Shown: positions 1 to 11,923 of the stretch, in pieces
Numbering within the stretch: the stretch's first letter is position 1
Layout: every line of letters starts with the position of its first letter
Source of the DNA: Archegozetes longisetosus
Taxonomy: Eukaryota > Arthropoda > Arachnida > Sarcoptiformes > Trhypochthoniidae
Direction of reading: 5' to 3'
DNA: 64,000 nucleotides
Assembly: GCA_018873245.2 (NCBI GenBank)
Contig: JAEMBT020000007.1
Coordinates: forward strand, 6,975,129 to 7,039,128
The notes under the pieces: model-generated
What the model was told of the DNA's origin: nothing
Databases searched by the model: none
What the model saw: the letters and a program-made list of their open reading frames with translations, nothing else
Translations under genes and position numbers: made by a program

Positions 1-1175
1 TTTCTTCTATGAATCTCTCACTTGATTTGACCCAACTTTTCACTAAGGGAAACATAATAGAAATATTGATAGTGCACAGAAAAAGGAATTTCAGATATTG
101 ATCACGACCGAGAATAAGGAACAAAAAAACTTAAGCAACTCTCGACTCAATATAAAACATATTCACTATTGGCGTTCTTCAGAGTTTTCAAAAAACTAAT
201 AGTGCAAACACTTTGATCATTTGAAACACTCATGTCACTGGGTTAGAACGTCTGAACTGACTCTAGATTTTGATCTGTAAAGCTCTTAAGACTATATCTA
301 ACTTGAAGCTATAATGAGAGTTAGTGATTTTGGATGATTAAGATTGGAGTTTTGAAGTGAAACCTGGCATGATAAGAGTAATGAATTGAAATGTTGTCAC
401 CAAAAATACTATTAGATTACTTCATAGCTAATGAATGTTTGATAAAATCAAATGAATTGATAGAAGTTACATTCCCGGAAAAGTAATTAAGAGTCTATTA
501 TAGAAGAAGTCTTGCTTTTTTCACATAATCACTTGAAGCGATATTTTTCTATTTCATATCCATCTGCGAGCTATAACTCATAAATACGACTCTTTCATGA
601 CTTTTCTAAGATCAATAGAACGTAATCTTTGGTAAAATAAGAATATCTAGAATTTAGTTATGAGCTGATTATAACGAATGAATTCATTTCAACTGAAATC
701 CCTTGTTTTCAAATTTACCATAAATTGAGGCTAAATCGAATGAAGCGCAGTATTCTTTAGTTGAGACAATAAGAATTGTGATGCATATCTTTAACCCATA
801 TATTGCCTCAAAGTTCAAATTTAATATATGGAAAACTTATTCTTCTCACAGCTAGAACATAGTTTTTGAATCAATAGATCTTAAGATCAATTTCGAGAAA
901 CAGTTTGCTTATTGCATTGAAGCTGATTTCAACTTTTTATTACTTCAATTCTTGCTATTTCATCTTTGATTAATTTCAAAGAATGCCTAAGGTTTATGAA
1001 TGTAACAATTTTATGAATACGATTCAAATCGATAGCAATTTTGCTTTGATTATAAGTTTATGGAATTTTATTACAGAAAGTTTGAAGTAATTTATTGCTC
1101 TGAGCCGACATTCAGATGTCAAGCTTGTATTTTATTTATAAAATACTTCATATATTGCCTCCATATACTATATGG

Positions 1176-1290
1176 CTGGGGACTCATATTTAACATTCAC
1201 TATAACGAGGTTTCACTATAAGGAGGTTATTTAGCATTATTTCGTATTCGTCAGCGGCAGACTATCGTTTTCATTACAAAGAGGTTCACT
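1176..1290. mobile_element. short pogo-like inverted-repeat element, copy 1
   Basis: The left end (ctggggactc...ttaacattcac) and the reverse complement of the right end (agtgaacctctttgtaatg) both resemble the CAGTG-A/G-ACTCTC-GTTATAATGAAC pattern at the ends of the copies near 28.9 and 37.7 kb. A second inward motif (tataacgaggtttcacta) lies at 1201-1218. There is no coding capacity. The ends are diverged and the boundaries approximate. Confidence 0.4.
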
Positions 1291-1599
1291 ACATGGATGT
1301 ACTATTGTATTAATTGTTGAGAAGGTAGAAGAATGATTTTCAGGTTTAAATTGTTTGTATTTGAACTATAGAATTTATCGATAATGTAATAATGACATGG
1401 GAAAATTGTTGTGTATATTTACTTAAGACTTGTTCGTGTCTTTGTATAAAAGATCATTTACTTTTATAGCTAACTTCACTCCTATTTGATAATTTGACTG
1501 CAGCAGTACTTCTCCTTCACTCTGATAACCTCACAATAGGTATCAACGGATTCTATTGCTATCACTTAAGAGCTCAGAGCTTACTTTCTAAGTATATCA

Positions 1600-1634
1600 T
1601 TCTGTTCAGTTCTGTTCAGTTCTGTTCTGTTCTC
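1600..1634. repeat. tandem repeat, unit ttctgttcag
   Basis: Two full copies and one or two partial copies of a 10-base unit, seen directly. No function is suggested. Confidence 0.75.
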
Positions 1635-4600
1635 TTCAAAACTTGCGATCACTAACTATTTTCAGATTTTAATTCACTCATCTATTTATCATTATTAAGA
1701 GATTCTAACCGCTCTTTCATTCATAGAATAGCTTTAGGCGATGAAAATATTCTCAAAAATTTTAATGAAACATGAAACATGAAACATGTTTTTAATGTAA
1801 CTAAGCTATGCAATACGTTGAATATTGATGTTGAAAATCATTTTCATGTTCAAGTGACTTATTCGATTTTGCTTTCGTTTCGTTGCGAAAATGAGAAATC
1901 GATTCAAAGCTCATCAACAGAAAAATGCTTTAGCAACAAGATTGTGATAGTTTTAAATTGAAAAATAATTTACATGGTTTGAAAATTTGATAAACAATTA
2001 AGAAGGAAATAATTAGGAGTGATAGAAATGATTATTGATCAACTTCTATAATTATTACATTGGTATGCAAGTGGTCTCTCGAGTCAGCCTTTGCAAAATC
2101 AGTGACAAATTATCTCAAAGTTGTGTGTCTAGCAATAAAAATAGCAATGAATAGAATCTGATTTTGGATTTGACATTTACTCAGGAATAGCAATTTGCTC
2201 TGCTTCGTCAATGCGGCCCAAGAGGTTATCTTTCTGTCAAATTGCGAGCTATTAAAGTGAAAGCAAAAGCCAACAAAGCAAAGTCACACAATATATACCA
2301 CAAGCTTACTCTTGTTCCGAAAAATTTGTTTTCAATTTATATTTCTCTCTAGTTCCTACTTTTCAGTTACATTCAATAAAATCGTAAACATTTTGATTCT
2401 GCTGGAATACTGACATTTTCCAAACTTTTCCAATTAATTTAAAAATGAAATTGTATTCTGAAAATTGAAGTCATTTCTAAGTGTGTTTGTTGGATCGAGA
2501 TAATATTTTTCATTAAATGATTAGTATCTGTAGAGATTGTTATGAATTGTAGGGAAATGAATGGATATGTGCTTAGTTCTGTACCTGAAGTATTCATTAA
2601 TTTAGCTAAATTTATAGAGCCTTGGGTTATCAACGTAATTGGAGCAATATTTCAACTTGAAAAACGTTGTGCCTTTACCTATACTCAATATTATAGTCAT
2701 AGATTGTGCACGTCTTCATCAATTACTTAATTGTTTGACAACTTTTATGTAGATAAGATTGATCTGGTTTGAATGAGTGAAACAAGCTGTTTCTAAGTTT
2801 TCTATTCAATTCAATTCTATTAAATTAAAGATTTTATGAACAAATTTCTATTTGCTTTCGGGCAATAATTTTTCAAAGAAACGATGGAATAAAACAAAGC
2901 AAAGTAAAAGAGAATAATGGAGGCATAATGAAAAATTAAAATGAATAAAATTTCACTGAAGTTATGCTCTGAAGATTAATTCAGTACAAACTTAACAATG
3001 AAATGCACTTTTGATAATAATAGATTGAATGAGTAGTGAGCGTTGTCAAGTGTTTCAGATGTTTCAATATTGAAAAGTGTAGTAGAAGTGCGCGTTCAAT
3101 CAATGTTAACTGTAAAGGTTAGCTCAAACAAATGCTATTCACTGTTATTCTGGCGAGTATAAGGCGAGTACTAGTTTGGGATCAATGAAAGTTCTAATAA
3201 TAGCTTATTTCCTTTCTATCTTTTTTTGTTAGAGACGATTTCGATGAAAAATTCAGAGACCATATTCTGTATGAAACGTACAAAACATGTTTAATGTAGC
3301 AAATTGAAGTGCGCGCTAAATTGTAAACAATTTTAGTAGCAATCTGCGCAATATTAACCTTTAGCTAATTAATTAATGTTAGTTGCACTTCAGTCAAGTT
3401 GCTCTATAAGAGCTTTGCCCACTTTCTCCCAATACATTAAGATAACTCTTAACTAATGAAATACTCTGCTTCACTTCTATAGCTATAAACGTTGACTCAG
3501 TGTTCACTATGATTTATATAAAAATTTGAGTTTGATTTGCTTCCTCAAATCGTTGACGTGAAATGCATGCATAAAATGCTTTATTGAATTTGTTTTGCAT
3601 ATTTTCTATACTTCACTCTAAAATAGAAAAAACTTCCCAAAGCAAACACTCATTAATAAGTGAGTGATGTCTAGATTGAAACTGAAAATCAATTCAGTTC
3701 ACAAATTTAGTCAATTGGAACAAATTGCCAGATGAGTCAAGTGTTAGTTTGGTTGAATGACAAAGAGCTAAGAGAAGAGTGAGGAGCGTCTCAAATGAAA
3801 TATTAATATTTGTTAAGAAGAGCATAAACCGATGCTAAGAACATAATCCAATGGCGAAACTTAAGTTCAAACTTAAGTTCAAACTGAAATTGAAACTTAG
3901 AAGCAAAATCAAGTTAAACTGAAAGTAGCAAATTCTATCCACAGATCATTTGATCGGCTCATGGTTAATGATAGAGTCAACTTCAACTGTTTTAGCTTAA
4001 ATGAAGTCATGCTCCAAATATCGCTTCTTATTCTGTATCTGAAGCTTTGTTTACAAATCTATAGAATTGAACTAAAAGACGCTTTGCTTTCAGTAAACTT
4101 GTCTAAACTAAAGTTTGTCGACGAAGGCAACATTACTCTAAATTGAGTTGCGTCTTATTATATGAAATTAATTGATCACTGAACATACAAACAAAAGACA
4201 GAGCTTTCAATGCTTTTTAAACACATCAACTTACAAGGAATATTACTCAAACAACTGTAATGTAATTCATTTCACCCAAAGAGTGATGGAAATTAGTTGA
4301 AAATTTTCCAAATAATATGATTATCATCTCTAATATAGTATATATGAAAAAGCAACTGCACCTAAAAGCAAGTGATAATTTAGCTACAAGTTGATTAAAT
4401 ATTGAAGAGATGAGCTGCAGTTCAATTGGAGTAAAGTTAAGTGAAGCTGAGTAAATAAAAATATGTTCAATTAGAGCTTATCTTTCATCAAGTATTCAGT
4501 GCTTTGACTCACTTCATAAGTCCCGTAAGATTTTATCTGATACTAAGCTAACAAGCGTGATAAAAATAGTCTTAATTCGCAACAAACTCTATGTTAGATT

Positions 4601-5440
4601 GTAAATGAAATCAAAATTAATTTGAATAGACTTTGATTTTGAGCTTCACGTGTAAGAATAATAGAATCGAAATGAGATCCATTTATATAACTGAGGAAGT
4701 AGTCCAGTACTAAGTATTGATTTTAGTGATGATCATAAGCCCTTTGAAATAGTTGGAAGACCTATAAATATAATTAACTAGTTTTGTATTGAATGATGCT
4801 TTTTGGAAGTGCATAAGGAAATCTATCACATGCTCATCATTTCACTTGATTCAGCCTAATTGAATGTTCTCTTCTGCAAAATTAATGGTTTCGCTGCTAG
4901 AAACTGATAGATTCTGGTTTTATACTTGTTTCTGTTAAGTTGAACAATTCCCAAAAAGAGATTGAATTGCACTTTAAAGTTGGTCACAAAATCATCAACT
5001 ATTGTAATGAAACAAGCTGTTCAACAGAATTGAATTAGTCAATTATTTATTATTTGCCGTTGACAATTTCAGTTTATTGGCAAGAAAATCAAGTTTCCAG
5101 AGTAAGATTGATTATAATTTAATAAATTTTTCCTTACTTCAACTAAATCTGATGCTTTGATGCTGCGCTGAAAAGCCATGTCATCTTAAATTCATTGAGT
5201 GCTCATCTATTCCCATAAAAGTTTAAACAAGCCATTCAAGTGTTGATGGTCTTATCGAGGATATTTTTAGTTAGTTATTAATCTTATGGTACTTCTAAAG
5301 CTCTAATTCTATCAAATCTGATGCTGTTTTTCTTATGATATTATTGAAGCTTGTGTTTGATCAATTTATTGTTTACCATACTTTCACTTGATCCGCTTCA
5401 TTAAGTAATAGTTTCAAATTGCTTTAAACTCTGCTTTAAT

Positions 5441-5486
5441 ATGCAAATTTAGTTTTAATATGCAAATTCAATTTTAATATCTAAAT
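5441..5486. promoter_or_regulatory. tandem unit carrying POU octamer ATGCAAAT
   Basis: A 19-base unit is repeated. Perfect ATGCAAAT octamers lie at 5441-5448 and 5460-5467, and a degenerate third unit (atctaaat) follows near 5479. The octamer is the classic POU-factor site. The array lies about 740 bases upstream of the UBE2QL1-like start codon. Binding is an inference; AT-rich DNA can give octamers by chance, although the tandem spacing is less expected. Confidence 0.35.
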
Positions 5487-5670
5487 TAAATTCTGCGCAA
5501 ATGTTTGGGCAAAGTCCTACTAGAGATAATACTAAAGATAACTAACGACCGACTAACGAAAAGGCAAAACAGGTCAAAACTAAGTTTGTTTACCGAAAAA
5601 GTTTACTCATGGAAAACAAATGAATATTTAATACTATTCGTTATCTTGGGTGATACTTGGAAAAAGGAGT

Positions 5671-5840
5671 TGCTCTAAAACGGATCGAAGAGTGAAAATA
5701 GAGAGAATGGTTGGTCCGTTTTCTGCGAATTGATAGCAGTTTGGCAATTGTTCGCCAGTATAGCATTGCCTGTAGTGATGTAACCCTATTGCCTCTACGA
5801 GTATGCCTTTGAGACCGCTCTGCTCTAAAACTAATCGAAC
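5671..5840. repeat. 20-base direct repeats 150 bases apart
   Basis: Positions 5671-5690 and 5821-5840 share tgctctaaaa followed by a near-identical ten bases (17 of 20 match). They lie just upstream of a TATA-like element, so they could be promoter-proximal sites. No known factor site is recognised. Confidence 0.5.
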
Positions 5841-5876
5841 AGATGATATTTACAGCATTTGTGAGACTGTCTCTCG

Positions 5877-5909
5877 TATATAAATTTGTTGACGTATAAA
5901 ATCATTCTT
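5877..5909 (+). promoter_or_regulatory. candidate TATA box and initiator
   Basis: TATATAAA at 5877-5884 is followed by tcattc at 5902-5907, which fits the arthropod initiator pattern TCAKTY. The spacing is 27 bases from the first T to the initiator A. It lies about 300 bases before the UBE2QL1-like start codon, in the right orientation. TATA strings are common in this AT-rich DNA, so confidence is modest. Confidence 0.3.
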
Positions 5910-6201
5910 ACAGTAATTTCAGAGCCTTTCCTATCGCATCAATTCAGTCATTGAATAGAAGCGGTTGAGAACTGCTTGTCAAGCGCTTGAGAACTACTTT
6001 GCGAGCAAGAAGCCCACGAGTGTCTAGTGTTGCGCCAAATAGCCTTTGATCGCTTTCATGTCCTTAACTCAATGATAAATTGAAGACAAGCCCATTAAAG
6101 ATGATAATCAGATCGAACCCGAATTAGAACTTATTTGTTGTGCTGTGAGATTCAGAGGCAACTTATCTTTTCTTATATTATCTTCTGTGTTGTCAGTCGA
6201 G

Positions 6202-9200
6202 ATGATGGCATTACGTAAGTTATTTCGCCTCAAGAGTGGTGGCAGTTCCAAATCCGTCGGTTCCAAAGAGAACTCCAGCAAACGCTCAAAAAAATCTTCG
6301 ACATCATCTTCTTCGTCATCGTTGACATCTTCGCCATCACCACATAACTCGAACTCGCAGTCAACCCGCATTTGTTTAGTTGGCGGACATCCGACAGTTC
6401 GAAACCATCAAATCGTTCCGACAGCTGGTCAGCCGAAGTCGCAAACGATGTCACAAGCAGTATCATCTCCAAGCAAACTAAGTTCTGGTAAACCATGTAC
6501 TATACGAATGAGACGGTTAATGAAAGAATATCACGAATTATGTCGTCTCTATCATAATAATGATAATGGACTTTTACCATATAGTATCGAATTAGTTAAT
6601 GACACCCTATTTGAATGGAATATTAAAGTTTATCAATTTGACACTGAGTCTCAGGTACGCACATAATCGTTTCTATAATCACATACTTTTCTATAATAAC
6701 ATACTTTTAGCTCAAAATACTTATATTGAAAGTCTTTTCGGCTTAGAAATCTTCATAACTTATAAAGACTGATCAGATGCCTTTCGAGTATTTCGCTCAC
6801 GAGTTAGTGTTTATTACTGTGCAGTTAAGTCAAAATATTGATTTTCTTTTGCAATACTGTTTGCTTATCTGAAAATTACTGCTCAAAAACATATGCTTTC
6901 TTTATAGCAATATCTAATTCAAACTTTATCTACATTACTATAAGTCTAGTGATCGAAACTTAAGCAGAAAAGTCCTCTTCAGTTTAATTCTGTATTTGAC
7001 AAATTCTGATTTTCTTCTCTTCTCATTAACAAAATTGAGTTCAGTTGTGTGCCAAACGTGCGATCTGTCAAAATTTGATTCAATCTTTTCTCACACAATC
7101 CTAAGAGTATTCTTATTTGCGCCAAATTTATAACTCATACCACATATACCACATAATTAAACGCACGTATTCAATGAAACCTAGCTCGCAATAAATCTGA
7201 AGCTGCTTTAATTAAAGCTAAGCAATTTTGAAGGTTTGACACAAACCAACGTTTATGAATAACATTTATATCGATTGAATCTAAAACTTTTATGTCGAGA
7301 ACTGAAACAAGTCGATAAGCATTTGAAGGCATCTTATGATAGATGAGTAGAAAAACTATAAGTCACTAGAAGTACATATGTGTCATGTGGCAAAGACTGA
7401 AGAATAAATTGAAATATGTATTATTTGAATAGTTTTATCGAGACATGAAAGAATTAGGCATCGATTACGTATTGCTCAACGCGACATTCCCTGAAAATTA
7501 TCCGTTTGCTCCACCCTTTGTCAGAGTCGTTTCACCGCATATTGAAAAAGGTACTAATTATACAAAGTGATTATTTTCAGAGTTTTATTTTTAACCACTA
7601 GAAAACAACTCCTAATCATTTTTTTAACTATACCTTGTCGTTGGCTCACTACCATTCAGTCCTATCTCCAATTGAAATAACGCTACAGATAGCACTGTAT
7701 GAGTATTGACTCAACGATATCGAGTTTGACAGCTTCAGTTTAACTATTCGAATATTATTGTTATTGTAGGATTCGTCATGGAAGGAGGAGCTATTTGTAA
7801 GTATTAATTATTAATATGATTACTTTACTTTTATTTCGGTTTATTATTCACATAACCTCTACTACTAATGCATATGAATGACCAAAAGTGTTTTTCCAAT
7901 TAATACTATTAACCAATTATCATTTCATTTGAAAGTCTCTTTTTCTCTAAATTATTTCAATCATTAACTCACCTTTCCTCGAATCCAACTCATCAGTTTC
8001 ACTGTCAAGTCTGCTAGGATTCCAGTTAAAACACATTAAACATGAAATCCATTCGATCAGGAACTGGACCAACATTAGGGTTACTATAGAGAAGTTCCTA
8101 GAAAACTAAGTTTTTAGATCTGTACAGACGCTAATGAGAGCCAAATCAAATCTAATCAGGTGAAGTTTGAGTCCGATAACCCTGAGCCTTTGAATCCGAA
8201 ATAGCCAAGAAACTATTGCATAACCACTGTGTCAACTTTCCACTAATTATTTTCGCTACGGTCTCAGGTTTTATTCTTGAAACATGACAACCAACAGAAT
8301 TACATCAAAGTACAGGTTTAGTCAAATAAGGTATCATTTTATTTGGAATATAATGTAGTTAATGGCTTCTCAGCTTTCTACCAGCATAAAAATAGTATCT
8401 TTTGATGAATTACAGTACAAATATCTGAAAGACCTTATGGATTCATCACAAGAAAAAGTCTCAATTTGTTCCCAAACTTGAGAGGCATAAAAATTTGTCT
8501 GAACTAGTAAAAGCTTAGACTGAATCCTGAGCAATATAGTGAGTGATTAAAAATGCAAATTGCAACCAAATTCAATATTAGTTGCTAAGTTGGTAAATGA
8601 AACCTAACGTTTTTGCCTATGAAAAAAGTGAAAGTCTGTAGTAAAAATCGATGAGCCATATAAACATTTGTCCGTTCACTGTCATATTTGCTCTGTAACA
8701 TTAAAGGAAAAGCTGCTGTATTTGATTTTTGACCAGTCATTATATTAGTTTCAAATATTTGACTTCTTTGCGTTTCTAATTAATAGCAAGAAAGTTTTAT
8801 TGTGTAAAATTGTAATTCAGGTCTAGAACTGCTAACACGACACGGATGGGCGAGTGCTTATACAATGGAAGCAGTGATAATGCAATTATGTGCAAGTTTT
8901 GTCAAAGGACAGGCCAGAATAAGGCGAAATAAAGGATCAGGAAAGGAATTCAGCAAAAAACTAGCAGAAGCTTCATTTAGGTATGCTTCAGGCTCTAATT
9001 ATTCATTCAAATTATCAGTTGTTCACTAATCATTCTGACAAATACAGTTAGTCCTGTCTAATTTCGATATCCAGTAAATGGCTTCCCAAAACAGACACAA
9101 ATCCATACCAAATTAAGGCTTACTTTTTGCTCTATTCTAAGATCATTTAACTCTGTGTGATGGTAGTTAGACAGGTCTAACTGTATATCATTTATCTCAA

Positions 9201-10652
9201 ACCTTCATTTACTTGTGATACTCATTAATCACACGTTTTTTATTAATATTCAATGCTATTTTATGCTATTTTATGCGATTATTTTAGCCCTATTTAAGCA
9301 CAAAATAGAGCGCAAACTTAAACTTCGCTCTAAGAAACAAACATAAAAGCTTGGAATATGAGATAACAGAGTTTAAAATGCTTTCAAACTATTTTCATCT
9401 ATTACAAACTCAACCCACTATGACATTAGAATTACTTATCGATCTAATCTTCAGTCAATTGATACTGTTGTTGAATGTATTTAGTTTCAACTTGGTCATT
9501 ATCGAACAGATGATTTAGCTAACGATTGTGTCATTTGATATGCTGTTATTCCAATCGTTTACTTGCCTAACAACTCCTAAATGAGCAAATTATTTCCAAA
9601 CTCATCACTTAAGTTAGATTACATTTTGGTGTATAGCTCTACCTTTTAATTTGATTATCTTATACTCTCACTCTAATAACTGTGATAACATCAGTACTGC
9701 TTTCATCAGGTTTAGTATTTAAATTTGGTTTCTAAGGTTTCAATGATTTGGATTTGATTTTGATAAAAAGAGCACACTTGCAGGGTTTGTAATAATGAAG
9801 TAGTTGTGTAACTTTGTAAATTACTGTAACATTCTCTGAGCAAATTGATCCAACTCGACTCAGAGTAATACTCAGTAAACAAGTTAAGAAATGTGAGTTA
9901 CGAATTTAATAAATTGTAGCTAAAATAATCCTTATTTAACAAGACATATAAACTGGTCTGATTGACATATTTAGAGGATTACTCCTTGTACGCTGTGAAC
10001 TGAATCGAAAGCATTTGAAGCGCATTCTCTTACCATAACTGAAGCAATGATTGCTTCAACTCACAATGACTCTGAAAAGAATCTAATTCTTTAGTGCGAT
10101 AGAAACATAAAATTTATTCCATAAGAACACAATTTTCGTTAATTAGCTCTGGAAATAAGTATAAGCTCCTAATTACCTGTCTTTATAGCATTCTATTTAT
10201 AACAAAACTTTTATTAGCGCTCTCTGTTAATTCAGTTTTTCTTTTAATTCAGTCTTTCTTTTAACTAAATCAAAAATAAACTCATACAAAATAAGGATAT
10301 ATTGCAAACTTAAGACCCAAATATAAGACCTAACTACAAGACTCAGACATCAGACTCAAATATATTATGCTTGCTCTGTCGGAATTTGATAATTGAATCT
10401 GAAAAAACCTTGATTGTAGATAATTGAATGGTCTATCTCTAAGTTCTTATTACCGGTGTAGTGCACGCAACGCATTCAAACAAGCCAAACGTTGTCCTTA
10501 AACCCCTTTCTGCTTAATTTGATCATTAATTCAGAAAAATATCAAGTCTTATAGTAGTAGACGAAAACCTAATTTCATTATTTATTGACAGGAACGTAAT
10601 TAAAATTCATGATAGACACGGATGGGTCAGTCCACCGATATCTGAAGGGTAA
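6202..10652 (+). CDS. UBE2QL1: ubiquitin-conjugating enzyme E2 Q-like (UBE2QL1 type)
   Basis: Five exons: 6202-6654, 7433-7550, 7770-7796, 8821-8980, 10592-10652, giving 272 residues. The start is the first of two adjacent ATGs; the open frame runs further 5' but has no ATG there. Residues 1-115 are a basic, serine-rich, low-complexity extension. From about residue 120 the protein follows the UBE2QL1 family: [31 protein letters not shown], then the catalytic GGAIC (Cys about 200) followed by [18 protein letters not shown], and the end [10 protein letters not shown], matching the family C terminus. The enzyme would accept ubiquitin on that cysteine and pass it to substrates or a ligase. The catalytic Cys codon is split between exons 3 and 4. 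Introns of 778, 1024 and 1611 bases are long for this window. Vertebrate UBE2QL1 is about 161 residues, so the N-terminal extension is the main difference. Confidence 0.9.
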
Positions 10653-10712
10653 GTTTCAATTCTGACCATAACTACTGGCACAAATTGAAGTATCCCCTGA
10701 TGTCTTGTGCCC

Positions 10713-10718
10713 AATAAA
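10713..10718 (+). terminator. candidate poly(A) signal of UBE2QL1-like gene
   Basis: AATAAA lies about 60 bases after the stop codon, a plausible distance for a short 3' UTR. Confidence 0.45.
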
Positions 10719-10900
10719 AATAAACTACCAGTCAGTCACAACTATTACAACGACATGATTAAGGCGGAAAACCTTCTACCATATATCTTAGTGTGTACCA
10801 ATTCGATGGACATGCTTTCATTATCGTTCCTTATTTCCGTTAAGCGGATTTTCATCATTAGCAATGAAGTAAAATGTCAGAAAAGATATGCTCTGAGAGT

Positions 10901-10951
<51 letters not shown>

Positions 10952-11923
10952 TTCCGCTAATACTCTATTAGATTAAGACAGCTTTCATATAATATATTTA
11001 CTCAACAGTTACTTGGATTCTTGAAAAACTTATTGATTTGTGTCTCTAGGTAAACACAACTCGACTTATTTTGGTAATTAAAAGTTTCAAAACTTGAAAT
11101 AACGCAATTGATCTAGCAGAAAAATAACACAATCTTCAATTAATTTACATATTAAATCAATTATAGCTGATATATGTTAAGTCAAATCAATTGAGCAAAG
11201 TTTACGACAGCGAACCAAAATTATTAAACATATATAGTAGGCAAATAAATACAATCCAAATAAATACAATCCAATCCATGACTGAAGATTAATGTTTCAA
11301 AAATCCATTTGTTAATATTTGACATTTTCACTACAACTCAAACGTCTGATTAATTTGAATGAATCGTTAGCTTTTATAAACTTTGCTCTTATGAGTTACT
11401 CATAGCTAAACTGAAAATATATTGTTCTTTCAGATAATTTATTACTATTTTCCCTTTAATTCTATTCTAAGAAATGTAAAAATAACATAAGGCTTAGTGA
11501 TTATTGCTCTGCACGTCAACTATTATTTCTAATCTTCAGTTCATTTCTTTCATTTAATTGTTAGAATAACTTTCTGTCTAATTTCTGTAATTTATCATAA
11601 CTTTATTTTAATACCTTATTGAAAAATGTTAGAATTTAACAAATAAAACAAATAATGCATTCATCGATAACCAATAAAACTTCACAATAAAATGTTGGGC
11701 ATCACAAACATTACATAAAACCATTTCTGACATCACAAAAATAATCAAATCTTAAGTTTCAAATGACTTCAATTTTATTTTTGGTAGAAATGCTTCAAAT
11801 AATATAAGACTTAAAGCATTAAAGTGAAAAATTGCATTTGTGAATACAAGCGAATAAACTTATGGAATAATTCAACTCATATATTACTATCATAAAAGCG
11901 AAATCGCCAGTCATTGCAAATGT
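10719..11923. other. intergenic, simple repeat only
   Basis: Lies between the 3' ends of the convergent UBE2QL1-like and CLPTM1L genes. Apart from the GA microsatellite nothing coding is seen. It probably includes both 3' UTRs. Confidence 0.6.
10904..10946. repeat. (GA)n microsatellite
   Basis: About 21 uninterrupted GA units. It generates a spurious Arg-Glu open frame. GA tracts can bind GAGA-type factors in arthropods, but this one is in a 3' intergenic region. Confidence 0.95.

Larger units (their letters stand above)
1..5876. other. non-coding region, no gene recognised
   Basis: AT-rich sequence with no open frame that looks like protein and no convincing splice-linked exons on either strand. 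It holds a pogo-like short element at 1176-1290, a 10-base tandem repeat at 1600-1634, a POU-octamer tandem at 5441-5486 and a 20-base direct repeat at 5671/5821, each listed separately. It may contain 5' regulatory DNA for the UBE2QL1-like gene that follows. Confidence 0.6.

Noticed and set aside
6108..6496. Two minus-strand open frames opposite UBE2QL1-like exon 1
   Set aside because: Acidic and low-complexity because they mirror the serine-rich codons of the real exon; no splice-linked continuation.
10707..10976. 89-codon open frame ending in an Arg-Glu repeat
   Set aside because: The end is the translated GA microsatellite, and the rest has no protein-like character; it lies in the 3' flank of the UBE2QL1-like gene.
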